Shown: positions 7,903 to 15,952, numbered from the stretch's first letter. The stretch: DNA of 64,000 nucleotides from Lysobacter_L cavernae (GCF_042648505.1 NZ_JBHRXK010000003.1:465735-529734); one strand, 5' to 3'. Numbers and translations are program-made. Notes: generated by a model not told the origin, from the sequence alone.

Positions 7903-8927
7903 ACGCCGCTGCCGCCGTGCACGCCCTGTCGCCGCCGCACGATCGGCTCGGCCGGCCGTTGCGCGACCTGCGCCTGTCGGTGATCGAGGCCTGCAATTTC
8001 CGTTGCCCGTATTGCATGCCGGCCGATCGTGTGCCGGATGACTACGGCTTCGATGCCGCCTCGCGGTTGTCGTTCGACGAGATCGAGACGCTGGTGCGCG
8101 GTTTCGTCCGGCTCGGTGTCAGCAAGCTGCGCCTCACCGGTGGCGAGCCGCTGCTGCGCAAAGGCCTGCCGCAGCTGGTCGAGCGCCTCGCCGCGATCGA
8201 AGGGCTGGACGACATCGCCTTGACCACCAACGGGTCGCTGTTGGCGCCGCAGGCACGCGCGTTGCGCGCGGCCGGTCTGAGCCGCATCACCGTCAGCCTC
8301 GACGCGCTCGATCCGCAGCGCTTCCGCGAGATGTCCGGTGGCCGCGGCGACGTCGCGCAGGTGCTGGCTGGCATCGGCGCGGCACAGGCGGCTGGGTTCG
8401 CATCGATCAAGCTCAACTGCGTGGTCGAGCGTGGCGTCAACGACGACCAGGTGTTGCCGTTGGTGGCGCACTTCCGCGGCAGCGGCCATGTGCTGCGTTT
8501 CATCGAATACATGGACGTCGGCACCTGCAACGGCTGGCGCCGCGAACGCGTGGTGCCTTCGAGCGAGTTGCGCGACCGCATCGCCGCGCATTGGCCGCTG
8601 CAGCCGCTGGATGCGCAGTACCGCGGCGAGGTGGCTTCGCGCTACGCCTTCGCCGATGGCCAGGGCGAGATCGGGTTCGTCAGTTCGGTCAGCGCACCGT
8701 TCTGCGGGGACTGCCACCGGGCCCGTGTGTCCGCCGACGGCCGGCTCTACACCTGCCTGTTCGCCGCCGAGGGCCATGACCTGCGACCGGCATTGGCGCA
8801 GGGCGGCCCGGCCCTGATCGAGCGTGTCGCCGGATTGTGGGCGCGACGCGGTGATCGCTACAGCGAGCTGCGCGATGCCGTCGGCAGCCCGCGCAAGCAC
8901 GTCGAGATGTTCCTCATTGGCGGTTGA
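7899..8927 (+). CDS. moaA: GTP 3',8-cyclase (molybdenum cofactor biosynthesis protein A)
   Basis: Radical-SAM enzyme that rearranges GTP to 3',8-cyclo-7,8-dihydro-GTP, the first step of molybdopterin synthesis. The 342-residue protein has the radical-SAM triad Cys32, Cys36, Cys39 (ACNFRCPYCM), the SAM-binding LTGGEPLLR at 79-87, and the second 4Fe-4S cluster ligands Cys269, Cys272 and Cys286 (FCGDCHRAR and YTC). The protein ends in the required Gly-Gly tail (FLIGG). The ATG at 7899 overlaps the preceding stop by 4 bp. moaC begins right after its stop with no gap. Confidence 0.98.
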   Translation: MNAAAAVHALSPPHDRLGRPLRDLRLSVIEACNFRCPYCMPADRVPDDYGFDAASRLSFDEIETLVRGFVRLGVSKLRLTGGEPLLRKGLPQLVERLAAIEGLDDIALTTNGSLLAPQARALRAAGLSRITVSLDALDPQRFREMSGGRGDVAQVLAGIGAAQAAGFASIKLNCVVERGVNDDQVLPLVAHFRGSGHVLRFIEYMDVGTCNGWRRERVVPSSELRDRIAAHWPLQPLDAQYRGEVASRYAFADGQGEIGFVSSVSAPFCGDCHRARVSADGRLYTCLFAAEGHDLRPALAQGGPALIERVAGLWARRGDRYSELRDAVGSPRKHVEMFLIGG

Positions 8928-9431
8928 ATGAAAGCGAAGCCGAAGCAACTTACCCACCTCGATCCTGCCGGTCGTCCGGCCATGGTCGACGTATCCGCGA
9001 AGCCGGTGAGCGCACGCGAGGCGTGCGCCGAGTGCCGCGTGCGCTTCCCCGCAGCGGTCGCCCTGCAACTGCGCGCATCGGGCCTCAAGAGCGCCAAGGG
9101 CGGCATCGTCGAGACGGCGATCATTGCCGGCACGATGGCGGTCAAACGCACCCACGAGCTGATTCCGTTCTGCCACCCGCTGCCGATCGACGGTTGCCGC
9201 ATCGCCATCGACTGGGACGGTGACAACGCGCTGCGCATCGTGTGTGCGGTCAAAACCACGCACCGCACCGGGGTCGAGATGGAGGCGCTGACTGGCGCCA
9301 CCGTCGCCGCGCTCACCGTCTACGACATGTGCAAGGCGTTGTCGCACAGGATCGTGCTGGGGCCGGCCCGGCTGCTGGCCAAGCAAGGCGGCAAGCATGA
9401 CTTCGGCAAGCACGACATCGGAGCGGCGTGA
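8928..9431 (+). CDS. moaC: Cyclic pyranopterin monophosphate synthase
   Basis: Converts 3',8-cyclo-7,8-dihydro-GTP to cyclic pyranopterin monophosphate, acting with MoaA. The 167-residue protein shows the opening THLDPAGRPAMVDVSAKP, LKSAKGGIVETAIIAGTMA with the active-site Lys, LIPFCHPLPIDGC, and THRTGVEMEALTG followed by TVYDMCKALS. The length is normal for the family, with a short Lys/His-rich tail (KQGGKHDFGKHD). The ATG directly abuts the moaA stop; the TGA stop overlaps the moaD start. Confidence 0.98.
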   Translation: MKAKPKQLTHLDPAGRPAMVDVSAKPVSAREACAECRVRFPAAVALQLRASGLKSAKGGIVETAIIAGTMAVKRTHELIPFCHPLPIDGCRIAIDWDGDNALRIVCAVKTTHRTGVEMEALTGATVAALTVYDMCKALSHRIVLGPARLLAKQGGKHDFGKHDIGAA

Positions 9432-9670
9432 TGGGCCAGGTCACCGTGCTGTACTTCGCCAGCCTGCGCGATGCCGCCGGCGTTGCCAGTGAAACCGTCG
9501 AGGCCACCGCCGACCTGTGCGCGCTGTATGCCGCGCTGCGCGAGCGTCATGGCTTTGTCTTGCCGGTCGAGCGCCTGCGGGTGGCGGTCGATGGCGAATT
9601 CGCACGCTGGGGCGATGCCGTGCGCGCGGGCAGCGAGGTCGCCTTCATTCCGCCGGTAAGCGGGGGGTGA
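9431..9670 (+). CDS. moaD: Molybdopterin synthase sulfur carrier subunit
   Basis: Small ubiquitin-like protein whose C-terminal thiocarboxylate supplies sulfur to molybdopterin synthase. The 79-residue chain has the typical beta-grasp opening VTVLYFASLRDAAG and ends VAFIPPVSGG with the essential Gly-Gly. The ATG at 9431 overlaps the moaC stop by one base; a GTG at 9428 is a possible alternative with a 4-bp overlap. The next gene, moaE, is separated by 135 bp containing two palindromes. Confidence 0.95.
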   Translation: MGQVTVLYFASLRDAAGVASETVEATADLCALYAALRERHGFVLPVERLRVAVDGEFARWGDAVRAGSEVAFIPPVSGG

Positions 9671-9672
9671 GC

Positions 9673-9733
9673 GGATGCGCTTGCGAACCACTGGTTCGCG
9701 CATCCGCGAACGCCCGGCCATGGATGGCCGGGC
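9673..9733. repeat. Two tandem palindromes between moaD and moaE
   Basis: The first (9673-9705) pairs GGATGCG with CGCATCC and, inside, GCGAACCA with TGGTTCGC. The second (9712-9733) is GCCCGGCCA-TGGA-TGGCCGGGC, a perfect 9-bp stem. They sit in the only real gap of the moa operon, directly after the moaD stop. They may be a REP-type element, an attenuator or an mRNA-stabilising structure. No T-run follows, so simple termination is unlikely. Confidence 0.65.
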
Positions 9734-9805
9734 CGGACGATCCGTGAGCCATTACCGTTGCGCCATGGAAGGCAGTGGATGCACTGCAAATGTGGAAACG
9801 TCACG

Positions 9806-10231
9806 ATGAAGCGCTTTGCCTTGGCCGACACGCCATTCGATACCGCCACCCTGCGCGCGCAGTTGCTCGACGAGCGCGTCGGCGGCTACGCCAGCTTCGA
9901 GGGCTGGGTGCGTAACCACAACGACGGCCGAGACGTGCGCGGCCTGCGCTACGAAGCCTACGCCGCGCTGGCCGCAGTCGAAGGCGAGCGCGTGCTGGCC
10001 GAGGCGATGGCGCAGTTCACCATTCTCGATGCGCGTTGCGTGCATCGTATTGGCGATCTCGCGATCGGCGAACTGGCGGTGTGGGTCGGCGTCAGCGCGG
10101 CGCACCGCGATGCGGCTTTCGCGGCCTGTCGCTACATCATCGACGAGGTCAAGGCGCGCGTGCCGATCTGGAAGCACGAGCGCTACGATGATGGCGATGC
10201 CGGCTGGCTGCATCCCGGCACGTCCGGTTGA
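9806..10231 (+). CDS. moaE: Molybdopterin synthase catalytic subunit
   Basis: Large subunit of molybdopterin synthase; converts cyclic pyranopterin monophosphate to molybdopterin using MoaD thiocarboxylate. The 141-residue protein has YASFEGWVRNHNDGRDVRGL, YEAYAALAAVEGERVLAE, HRIGDLAIGELAVWVGVSA, and the active-site Lys in DEVKARVPIWKHE. The ATG at 9806 gives the usual start; the frame is open upstream to 9758 but that portion is not MoaE-like. It is followed 10 bp later by a beta-propeller gene on the same strand. Confidence 0.97.
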   Translation: MKRFALADTPFDTATLRAQLLDERVGGYASFEGWVRNHNDGRDVRGLRYEAYAALAAVEGERVLAEAMAQFTILDARCVHRIGDLAIGELAVWVGVSAAHRDAAFAACRYIIDEVKARVPIWKHERYDDGDAGWLHPGTSG

Positions 10232-10241
10232 GGAGGTCACG

Positions 10242-11240
10242 ATGATCCGCGCCATGCTGTTGTTATCGATCGCATTGACGGCCGTGCCGGTTGATGCGGC
10301 CGAGTTGCTGGTCGGCAACAAGTCGGCCGACAGCGTGTGGCGCCTGTCGACCGCGGATGGGCGCAAGCTCGGCGAAATCGCGACCGGGCAGGGGCCGCAC
10401 GAGATCGCGGTCAGTGCCGACGGGCGCCTCGCCCTGGTCAGCAACTACGGGGCGGCCGCACCCGGGCACAGCCTCAGCGTGCTCGACCTGCACGACGGCA
10501 AGTCGCCGCGCACGCTCGACCTGGGCGAACACGGCCGGCCGCACGGCATGCGCTGGCTGCCGGACGGCCGCCGCGCCGTGGTCACCACCGAGGCTTCGCG
10601 CCGCCTGCTGCTGGTCGACATCGCCGCGGGCAAGACCGAGGCCGCCGTCGACCTGGGCGACGGGCGCGGCCACATGGTCGCGCTGTCTGCCGATGGCAAG
10701 GTGGCCTACGTCACCAAGATCGATCGTGGCACGCTGAGTCGCATCGACCTGGCTTCGCGCCGCAAGACGCACGAAATCGGCGCCGGTGCCGGTGCGGAAG
10801 GTGTGGCCACAAGGCCCGACAGCGGCGAGGTGTGGGTCAGCAATCGCGAGGCCGGTACCGTCACCGTGCACGACCCCGCCACGCTGGCGATCCGCCACAC
10901 CGTGCCGAGCCCGGGCTTTCCGATCCGCGTGGTGTTCACGCCCGATGGCCGTCATGCACTGGTGACCAATGCCCGCGCGGCCACGCTGGCGGTGATCGAT
11001 GCCGAGAACAAGCGCGTCATCCAGACCGTCGAACTGGCGCGTGCCGGCGCGGCGTACCGCGACACCATGCTGGGCCGCGCAGCGCTGCCGATCGGCGTGA
11101 TCGCCGATCCACTACGCCCGCGGGCCTATGTCGCGATCAGTGGTGGCGACGAGATCGCGGTGATCGACACCCGCGAGTGGAAAGTCGTCGAGCACTGGAA
11201 GACAGGGCGTGAACCGGACGCGCTCGGCATCGTCGAGTGA
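10242..11240 (+). CDS. Periplasmic YncE-like beta-propeller protein
   Basis: A 332-residue secreted protein with a signal peptide (residues 1-19, MIRAMLLLSIALTAVPVDA) followed by repeated blades of about 42 residues. The repeated element looks like PHEIAVSADGRLALVSN, HGMRWLPDGRRAVVTT, HMVALSADGKVAYVTK, GVATRPDSGEVWVSN and IRVVFTPDGRHALVTN. This is the 40-residue YVTN/NHL-like pattern of cytochrome D1-type and YncE propellers. No haem or metal motif is seen. A strong ribosome-binding site GAGGAGGT precedes the ATG at 10242. It follows moaE by 10 bp; a link to molybdoenzymes is possible but not shown. Confidence 0.8.
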   Translation: MIRAMLLLSIALTAVPVDAAELLVGNKSADSVWRLSTADGRKLGEIATGQGPHEIAVSADGRLALVSNYGAAAPGHSLSVLDLHDGKSPRTLDLGEHGRPHGMRWLPDGRRAVVTTEASRRLLLVDIAAGKTEAAVDLGDGRGHMVALSADGKVAYVTKIDRGTLSRIDLASRRKTHEIGAGAGAEGVATRPDSGEVWVSNREAGTVTVHDPATLAIRHTVPSPGFPIRVVFTPDGRHALVTNARAATLAVIDAENKRVIQTVELARAGAAYRDTMLGRAALPIGVIADPLRPRAYVAISGGDEIAVIDTREWKVVEHWKTGREPDALGIVE

Positions 11241-11532
11241 GGTGTTTGACTGCAGAGGCAGCATCACTCCGCGATCCCCGGCCATCGTGCATAGCGCCGC
11301 GCGAGCCCATGGCTCGCAAGCAGCGGCACTTCGCCCCGCCTTCGCAGGGATGACGGACAGCCACTGCGGGTTTAGGGGTGAGCTCATGCAGCGAGCAGAG
11401 TGCCCACTGGAGCAAAGCCCCCTTGGTAAGGGGGCGCCCCGAAGGGGTGGGGATCGGAGGCACATAGCCGGGGCCCAAGATTAGCGGCGCAGCCGCGAAG
11501 CTTGGGTTTTCTGTGCGCAGCACAGAAAAGGC
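11241..11532. other. Non-coding stretch between propeller gene and SRP RNA with several inverted repeats
   Basis: No convincing gene is present. It contains a region resembling the dispersed palindrome family (CCTTCGCAGGGATGACGG near 11340), a G/C-rich inverted stretch around 11430-11452 (CCCCCTT/AAGGGGG type), a stem-loop CCCAAG...CTTGGG at 11475-11506 enclosing GCGGC-GCA-GCCGC, and a perfect palindrome TTTTCTGTGC-GCA-GCACAGAAAA at 11507-11529 just past the 3' end of the SRP RNA. Confidence 0.5.
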
Positions 11533-11640
11533 GGTGGCCCTGCCGGCTGACCTCGGCACCCGCGTCAGTCGATACCGTTGCTGCCTTCCGGCCCTGGCGG
11601 GGTTTTCGACCTAGCGTCGCGAGGGGCCGACAGGGCCACC
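11533..11640 (-). ncRNA. ffs: Signal recognition particle RNA (4.5S RNA, bacterial small type)
   Basis: The minus strand has the invariant SRP domain IV core: CAGGGCCGGAAGGCAGCA, with the GGAA-type tetraloop region and asymmetric loops, followed by GTGCCGAGG. The ends GGTGGCCCTG and CAGGGCCACC pair perfectly to close a hairpin of about 108 nt. The closing stem followed by GCCTTTT can act as terminator. It binds Ffh to target nascent membrane proteins. ffs next to dnaX-ybaB-recR is a familiar proteobacterial arrangement. Confidence 0.95.
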
Positions 11641-11744
11641 ATAGAGACTTGCTATGGACTGGCTCACACCGGGGCGTGGGCCATGGAACCTTCCTTTGCA
11701 AAGTCCGCGCAGGGATGTGCGGGCTCGACGAAGGACTTGCAGTA

Positions 11745-11837
11745 TGGCGGAGAGAGGGGGATTCGAACCCCCGAAGCGCGGTTTAGACGCTTACACACTT
11801 TCCAGGCGTGCTCCTTCAACCACTCGGACACCTCTCC
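11745..11837 (-). tRNA. tRNA-Ser(GGA)
   Basis: A 93-nt class II tRNA with encoded CCA. The acceptor stem GGAGAGG/CCTCTCT closes with CCGCCA, the anticodon loop CTGGAAA within GCCTGGAAAGTGT gives GGA, and a long variable arm (GTAAGCGTCTAAACCGCGCTTC) follows. The T-arm is GGGGGTTCGAATCCCCC. It reads UCC and UCU serine codons. It is divergent from dnaX. Confidence 0.97.
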
Positions 11838-11901
11838 GCACCTGGTACTGCTGGCCTGAATGCGGGGTCCGGCGTACAACCGGCTGCCTTCAGGGCCGCA
11901 A

Positions 11902-11930
11902 ATTCTAGCCGTGACGGGGTTTTGGAACAA
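11902..11930 (-). promoter_or_regulatory. Candidate sigma-70 promoter for tRNA-Ser(GGA)
   Basis: On the minus strand TTGTTC (11930-11925), a 17-bp spacer and TAGAAT (11907-11902). It would give a leader of roughly 57 nt before the tRNA. No better promoter is visible closer to the tRNA. Confidence 0.4.
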
Positions 11931-12043
11931 GCTCGGAACAAGCCATGCGATCGCGTCGCAGGCGGTGCGAGCGGGCGTGGCACACTATGCCGGTCTCTTC
12001 TCCCAGTCCGGTCGTCCCTGACCGGGCCTCCAACAAGGCTGCG

Positions 12044-13777
12044 ATGTCCTACCTCGTCCTCGCCCGCAAATGGCGTCCGAAGCGCTTCGCCGAACTGGTC
12101 GGGCAGGAGCATGTGGTGCGTGCGCTGACCAATGCGCTCGATACCGGCCGCGTCCACCATGCCTTCCTGTTCACCGGCACCCGCGGCGTCGGCAAGACCA
12201 CCATCGCGCGCATCTTCGCCAAGTCGCTGAACTGCGAGCAGGGCACCTCCGCCGACCCCTGCGGCGAGTGCCCGTCCTGCCGCGACATCGACGCCGGCCG
12301 CTTCATCGACCTGCTCGAGATCGACGCGGCCAGCAACACCGGTGTCGACGACGTGCGCGAGGTGATCGAGAACGCCCAGTACATGCCTGGTCGCGGCCGG
12401 GTGAAGGTCTACCTGATCGACGAAGTGCACATGCTGTCGAAGGCGGCGTTCAACGCACTGCTGAAGACGCTGGAAGAGCCGCCCGGGCACGTGAAGTTCC
12501 TGCTCGCCACCACCGACCCGCAGAAGTTGCCGGTGACGGTGTTGTCGCGCTGCCTGCAGTTCAATCTCAAGCGCCTCGACGAGACCCAGATCAGCGGCCA
12601 GATCGGCCGGATCCTCGAGGCCGAAGGCATCGCCGCCGAGCCCGGTGCGATCCGCCAGCTCAGCAAGGCCGCCGACGGCAGCCTGCGCGATGGCCTGTCG
12701 CTGCTCGACCAGGCTATCGCCTACACCGGTGCCAACAGCGCCGGCGCCCAACTCGGCGACGCGGCGGTGGCGAGCATGCTCGGCACGGTCGACCGCACCC
12801 GCGTCGGTGCGCTGCTCACCGCGCTGGCCGACGGCGATGGCGAGCGCTTGCTGGCGGAGGTGGCGGCCCTGGCCGAATTCTCGCCGGACTGGGGCAGCGT
12901 GCTCGAAGCCCTGACCGACGCCTTGCACCGCATCCAGGTGCGACAGCTGGTGCCGGAAGCACAGGTCGAGGCCGATGGCGTCGATGTCGACACCTTGGCC
13001 GCGCAGTTGCGTGCCGAGGTGGTGCAGCTGTGGTACCAGATGGCGCTCAACGGTCGCCGCGACCTGCCGCTGGCGCCGAGCCCGCGCGCCGGTTTCGAGA
13101 TGAGCCTGCTGCGCATGCTCGCGTTCCGCCCGGCCGAAGGCGAGGGCGCACGCGCGCCCTCGTCGGCGCCGACGACGCGTGAGACGCCATCACGCACTGC
13201 GACCGCCGTTGCACCTGCGACCGCGGCTCCGCGTGAGCGGGTCGCACCGCCCAACCCGTTCGTATCCCAGCCCGCCACCGCGGTGGCGGTGCCGGTCGAA
13301 CCCGCGCGACACGACACGCCCGAGCCGCCGCGTGATGCTGCACCAACCCCCGCAGTTCCCCCGCCGGCCGTTTCCGATGCGGGTATCGCCGATGCCGATG
13401 CCTGGCACGCGCTGGTCGATGGCAGCGGCCTGCGCGGCCCGGCGCGGCTGCTGGCCGAGCATGCCGGTTTCATCGGCTACACCGAGGGCGTGTTGAGCCT
13501 GACCCTGCCGCCGACCGACGACCACCTGCGCGGTGCGACGCTGGTCAAGATGGTTGCCGATGCGCTCGCGCCGGCCCTGGGGGCCGCGCCTCAGATCAAG
13601 TTCGTCGACGCCGCCAAGTCGGTCGAGTCGCTGCACCAGCGCAACACGCGTGCGCGTGATGAGCGCCAGACCTCGGCCGAGACCGCCTTCATGGGCGACC
13701 CCGACGTGCAGCGCCTGATCTCGCAGCACGGCGCCAAGCTCGTGCCCGATTCGATCCGGCCGTACGACGAGGGCTGA
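12044..13777 (+). CDS. dnaX: DNA polymerase III subunits tau/gamma
   Basis: ATPase core of the clamp loader. The 577-residue protein starts MSYLVLARKWRPKRF and has Walker A GTRGVGKT (45-52), zinc-site cysteines 64, 73, 76 and 79, Walker B with sensor region (LIDEVHMLS, about 125-133) and FLLATTDPQKLPVTVLSRC. Residues about 370-465 are a Pro/Ala/Thr-rich linker; the C-terminal part (DAWHALVDGSGLRGPARLLA onward) is the tau domain V that contacts DnaE. The ATG at 12044 is the family start; upstream sequence is non-coding. I saw no A-rich slippery heptamer like that of E. coli, so a short gamma form by frameshifting is not evident. Confidence 0.97.
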   Translation: MSYLVLARKWRPKRFAELVGQEHVVRALTNALDTGRVHHAFLFTGTRGVGKTTIARIFAKSLNCEQGTSADPCGECPSCRDIDAGRFIDLLEIDAASNTGVDDVREVIENAQYMPGRGRVKVYLIDEVHMLSKAAFNALLKTLEEPPGHVKFLLATTDPQKLPVTVLSRCLQFNLKRLDETQISGQIGRILEAEGIAAEPGAIRQLSKAADGSLRDGLSLLDQAIAYTGANSAGAQLGDAAVASMLGTVDRTRVGALLTALADGDGERLLAEVAALAEFSPDWGSVLEALTDALHRIQVRQLVPEAQVEADGVDVDTLAAQLRAEVVQLWYQMALNGRRDLPLAPSPRAGFEMSLLRMLAFRPAEGEGARAPSSAPTTRETPSRTATAVAPATAAPRERVAPPNPFVSQPATAVAVPVEPARHDTPEPPRDAAPTPAVPPPAVSDAGIADADAWHALVDGSGLRGPARLLAEHAGFIGYTEGVLSLTLPPTDDHLRGATLVKMVADALAPALGAAPQIKFVDAAKSVESLHQRNTRARDERQTSAETAFMGDPDVQRLISQHGAKLVPDSIRPYDEG

Positions 13778-13864
13778 GCTCCGCAACCCCGCAGTTCCGC
13801 TTGCGCGGAGCTGCTGCCCTTGACTCAAGGGACACCCATTCACCTTTTTAGTGAGCAGACGACC

Positions 13865-14185
13865 ATGCGTGGAAATATCGCCCAATTGATGCAGCAAGCG
13901 CAGAAGATGCAGGAGAACGTGCAGCGCGCGCAGGAAGAGCTGGCCAGCCTCGAAGTCACCGGCAACGCCGGCGGCGGCATGGTCAGCATCACCATCACCG
14001 GCCGCATGGAGTGCCGCAAGGTGCGCATCGACCCGAGCGTGCTGAGCGACCCGGAGATGGCCGAGGACCTGATCGCTGCCGCCTTCAACGATGCGGTCAA
14101 CAAGGTCAACAGCGAATCGCAGGCGAAGATGTCGGCCGCGACCGCGGGCATGCCGATCCCGCCGGGCATGAAGATGCCGTTCTGA
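13865..14185 (+). CDS. ybaB: YbaB/EbfC family nucleoid-associated protein
   Basis: A 106-residue DNA-binding protein of the YbaB family, almost always encoded between dnaX and recR. The chain starts MRGNIAQLMQQAQKMQENVQ, a helical tip region, then EVTGNAGGGMVSITITGRME, the conserved sheet, CRKVRIDPSVLSD, and a Met/Pro-rich tail ending PPGMKMPF. The ATG at 13865 gives the canonical start; an upstream ATG at 13820 would add unrelated residues. It lies 87 bp after dnaX and is followed by a palindromic repeat before recR. Confidence 0.95.
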   Translation: MRGNIAQLMQQAQKMQENVQRAQEELASLEVTGNAGGGMVSITITGRMECRKVRIDPSVLSDPEMAEDLIAAAFNDAVNKVNSESQAKMSAATAGMPIPPGMKMPF

Positions 14186-14194
14186 TCCTTGCTT

Positions 14195-14275
14195 GTCATT
14201 TCTGTGAAGGCGGGAATCCAAGGACATTACGCTCTCAAAGCAAGGTCCATGGGTTCCCGCCTGCGCGGGAATGAC
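14195..14275. repeat. Dispersed palindromic repeat (GTCATTCCCGC family), copy 1
   Basis: An imperfect large inverted repeat. The left arm is GTCATTTCTGTGAAGGCGGGAATCCA and the right arm reads TGGGTTCCCGCCTGCGCGGGAATGAC. Related copies are at 34031-34054 (one arm) and 55231-55345 (two near-perfect arms). It occupies the ybaB-recR gap. Confidence 0.8.
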
Positions 14276-14283
14276 GGCAACAG

Positions 14284-14892
14284 ATGCTGATGACCTCATC
14301 ACTTCTCGAACAACTGATCGACGCCTTCCGTGTGCTGCCCGGCGTCGGCCAGAAGTCGGCACAGCGGATGGCCTACCACGTGCTCGAACGCGAGCGCGCC
14401 GGTGGCCAGCGTCTGGCCGATGCCCTGGCCGCGGCGGTGGAGAAGATCGGCCACTGCGTGCGCTGCCGTGACTTCAGCGAGAGCGAGGTCTGCGCGACCT
14501 GCGCCAGTGCCGCACGCGACGCGCACCTGTTGTGCGCGGTGGAGTCGCCGGCCGATCGGCTGGCGATCGAGCAGGCCACCGGCTACCGCGGCCTGTACTT
14601 CGTGCTGCAGGGGCGGTTGTCGCCACTGGACGGCATCGGCCCGCGCGAACTCGGCCTCGACACGCTGGCGCAGCGCCTGGCCGAGGGCGAGGTGCAGGAA
14701 CTCATCATCGCCACCAACCCGACGGTGGAAGGCGAGGCGACCGCGCACTACCTGGCGCAGCTGGCGCGCCAGCACCGGGTGCGGCCGAGCCGGCTGGCGC
14801 ACGGCGTGCCGTTGGGTGGCGAGCTCGAGTACGTCGACCGCGGCACGTTGTCGCATGCCTTCGGCAGCCGCAGCGAAATGCCGCCGACATGA
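14284..14892 (+). CDS. recR: Recombination mediator protein RecR
   Basis: Acts with RecO to load RecA on SSB-coated gapped DNA. The 202-residue protein has an N-terminal helix-hairpin-helix (VLPGVGQKSAQRMAYH), a zinc finger with Cys58, Cys61, Cys70 and Cys73 (HCVRCRDFSESEVCATC), a Toprim domain (LLCAVESPADRLAIEQ; LYFVLQGRLSPLDGIGP; IIATNPTVEGEATAHYL) and the C-terminal GVPLGGELEYVDRGTL. The start may be the ATG at 14284 or the one at 14290. recO is also in the window, at 49478. Confidence 0.97.
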   Translation: MLMTSSLLEQLIDAFRVLPGVGQKSAQRMAYHVLERERAGGQRLADALAAAVEKIGHCVRCRDFSESEVCATCASAARDAHLLCAVESPADRLAIEQATGYRGLYFVLQGRLSPLDGIGPRELGLDTLAQRLAEGEVQELIIATNPTVEGEATAHYLAQLARQHRVRPSRLAHGVPLGGELEYVDRGTLSHAFGSRSEMPPT

Positions 14893-14973
14893 CCCGAGTC
14901 CGCTCGTTGCGAACCCCCGCGCACGACGTCGAACGACCCGGACCAGCACCCCTTGGAGCCGCAGGAGACCGTC

Positions 14974-15324
14974 ATGCCCGACACCATCTTCCACAAGATC
15001 ATCCGTCGCGAAATTCCGGCCGAGATCGTCTTTGAAGACGAGCATCTGATCGCGTTCCGCGACATCGCGCCGCAGGCGCCGGTGCATGTGCTGTTCGTGC
15101 CTAAGACCGACATCGCCACGCTCAACGACGTGTTGCCGGACCAGGCCGCGATCGTCGGTCGCCTGGCGCTGGCCGCGGCCGATTACGCCAAGCAGCAGGG
15201 CCTCGACCAGGACGGCTACCGGATCGTGATGAACTGCAACGGCCACGCCGGGCAGACCGTGTTCCAGATCCACCTGCACCTGTTGGCCGGGGCGCCGCTG
15301 GGGCGGTTCGGGACATCGCGGTGA
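14974..15324 (+). CDS. HIT-family (histidine triad) nucleotide-binding protein
   Basis: A 116-residue HINT/PKCI-like purine nucleoside phosphoramidase. It begins MPDTIFHKIIRREIPAEIVF, shows FRDIAPQAPVHVLFVPK, DGYRIVMNCNGHAGQTVFQ, and the catalytic triad motif HLHLLAG near residues 98-104. A good ribosome-binding site (CAGGAGACC) precedes the ATG at 14974. The family resembles E. coli HinT. It is 81 bp after recR on the same strand, with a strong hairpin terminator downstream. Confidence 0.93.
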   Translation: MPDTIFHKIIRREIPAEIVFEDEHLIAFRDIAPQAPVHVLFVPKTDIATLNDVLPDQAAIVGRLALAAADYAKQQGLDQDGYRIVMNCNGHAGQTVFQIHLHLLAGAPLGRFGTSR

Positions 15325-15329
15325 GAGCC

Positions 15330-15459
15330 GTGAATCGTGATTGGTGATTCGTAAAGGCGAAGCCTTGTAGCGGGGCGCGGTAGCGCCAACGAGAAAGGCC
15401 TGCCATCCGGCAGGCCTTTCTGCTTTTCGAATCACGAATCACGAATCACGAATCACGAC
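15330..15459. repeat. ATTCGTGATT-type short tandem repeats flanking a terminator
   Basis: The left side reads GTGAATCGTGATTGGTGATTCG (15330-15351, split here as two overlapping heptads) and the right side (15428-15459) has four tandem copies of the heptad AATCACG in inverted orientation. Together they could fold around the terminator hairpin at 15392-15427. The same motif recurs at 49382-49469. Confidence 0.65.
15392..15427. terminator. Bidirectional terminator between HIT gene and slp
   Basis: AGAAAGGCCTGCC-ATCC-GGCAGGCCTTTCT is a perfect 13-bp stem, followed on the plus strand by GCTTTT and preceded by an A-rich arm. It separates the converging HIT (plus) and slp (minus) genes. Confidence 0.85.
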
Positions 15460-15460
15460 C

Positions 15461-15952
15461 TCACCACCAGCCCCACCACGGCCACGGTGCCGCATACGGC
15501 GCGGCGATCACGTCGACCTGCTCGCGCAGAGGCCACAGGTAGACCACGTCGGCGTCCACCATCGGGAAGCGATAGTCGTACTGGCCGATGCGGCGGTTCT
15601 CGTAACCGCTGACGCGGCCGATGAAGGTGACCTCGCGGTTCTTCTCGAACACGGCCGGATCGTAGAAGCCGGTGCGGCAGGCGAGGAAGCGGCCGCCGGT
15701 GTCGTCACTGCCCCAGTACGGCCGGCCGCTGGAGCCGAGGTTGGTCGAGATCATCTCGAAGCAGGTGCGGTCGGCCTGCGGTTCGACCGTGACGATGCGG
15801 CCGCCCCAGCGCACGGCAGCACCGGTGTTGTCGGCGGCGGTGGCATCGCGTGGGGTGATCGCGGTGAAGGTGCCTTGCAGCGGCTTGGGTTGTGTCGCGC
15901 AGGCGGCGAGCAACAAGGCGCCTGCGGCGAGTACGGCGAGACGGGCGTTCAT
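15461..15952 (-). CDS. slp: Slp-family outer-membrane lipoprotein
   Basis: A 163-residue lipoprotein with signal peptide and lipobox LLAAC (Cys at residue 18), expected in the outer membrane. The body carries VRWGGRIVTVEPQADRTCFE, SDDTGGRFLACRTGFYDPAV and REVTFIGRVSGYENRRIGQY, typical of the Slp family (carbon-starvation/stationary-phase lipoproteins of enterics). The C-terminus is Trp-rich (PWPWWGWW), which is unusual. Its ATG overlaps the stop of the transglutaminase gene by 4 bp (ATGA), so it is part of the moxR-DUF58-tgpA operon. Confidence 0.88.
   Translation of the reverse strand: MNARLAVLAAGALLLAACATQPKPLQGTFTAITPRDATAADNTGAAVRWGGRIVTVEPQADRTCFEMISTNLGSSGRPYWGSDDTGGRFLACRTGFYDPAVFEKNREVTFIGRVSGYENRRIGQYDYRFPMVDADVVYLWPLREQVDVIAAPYAAPWPWWGWW

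Noticed and set aside
12044..13777. Programmed frameshift in dnaX giving a gamma subunit
   Set aside because: No A-rich slippery heptamer or following stem-loop of the E. coli type was found at the expected position near codon 430.
15428..15459. Tandem AATCACG units considered as a CRISPR array
   Set aside because: Units are 7 bp with no spacers and no cas genes anywhere in the window.
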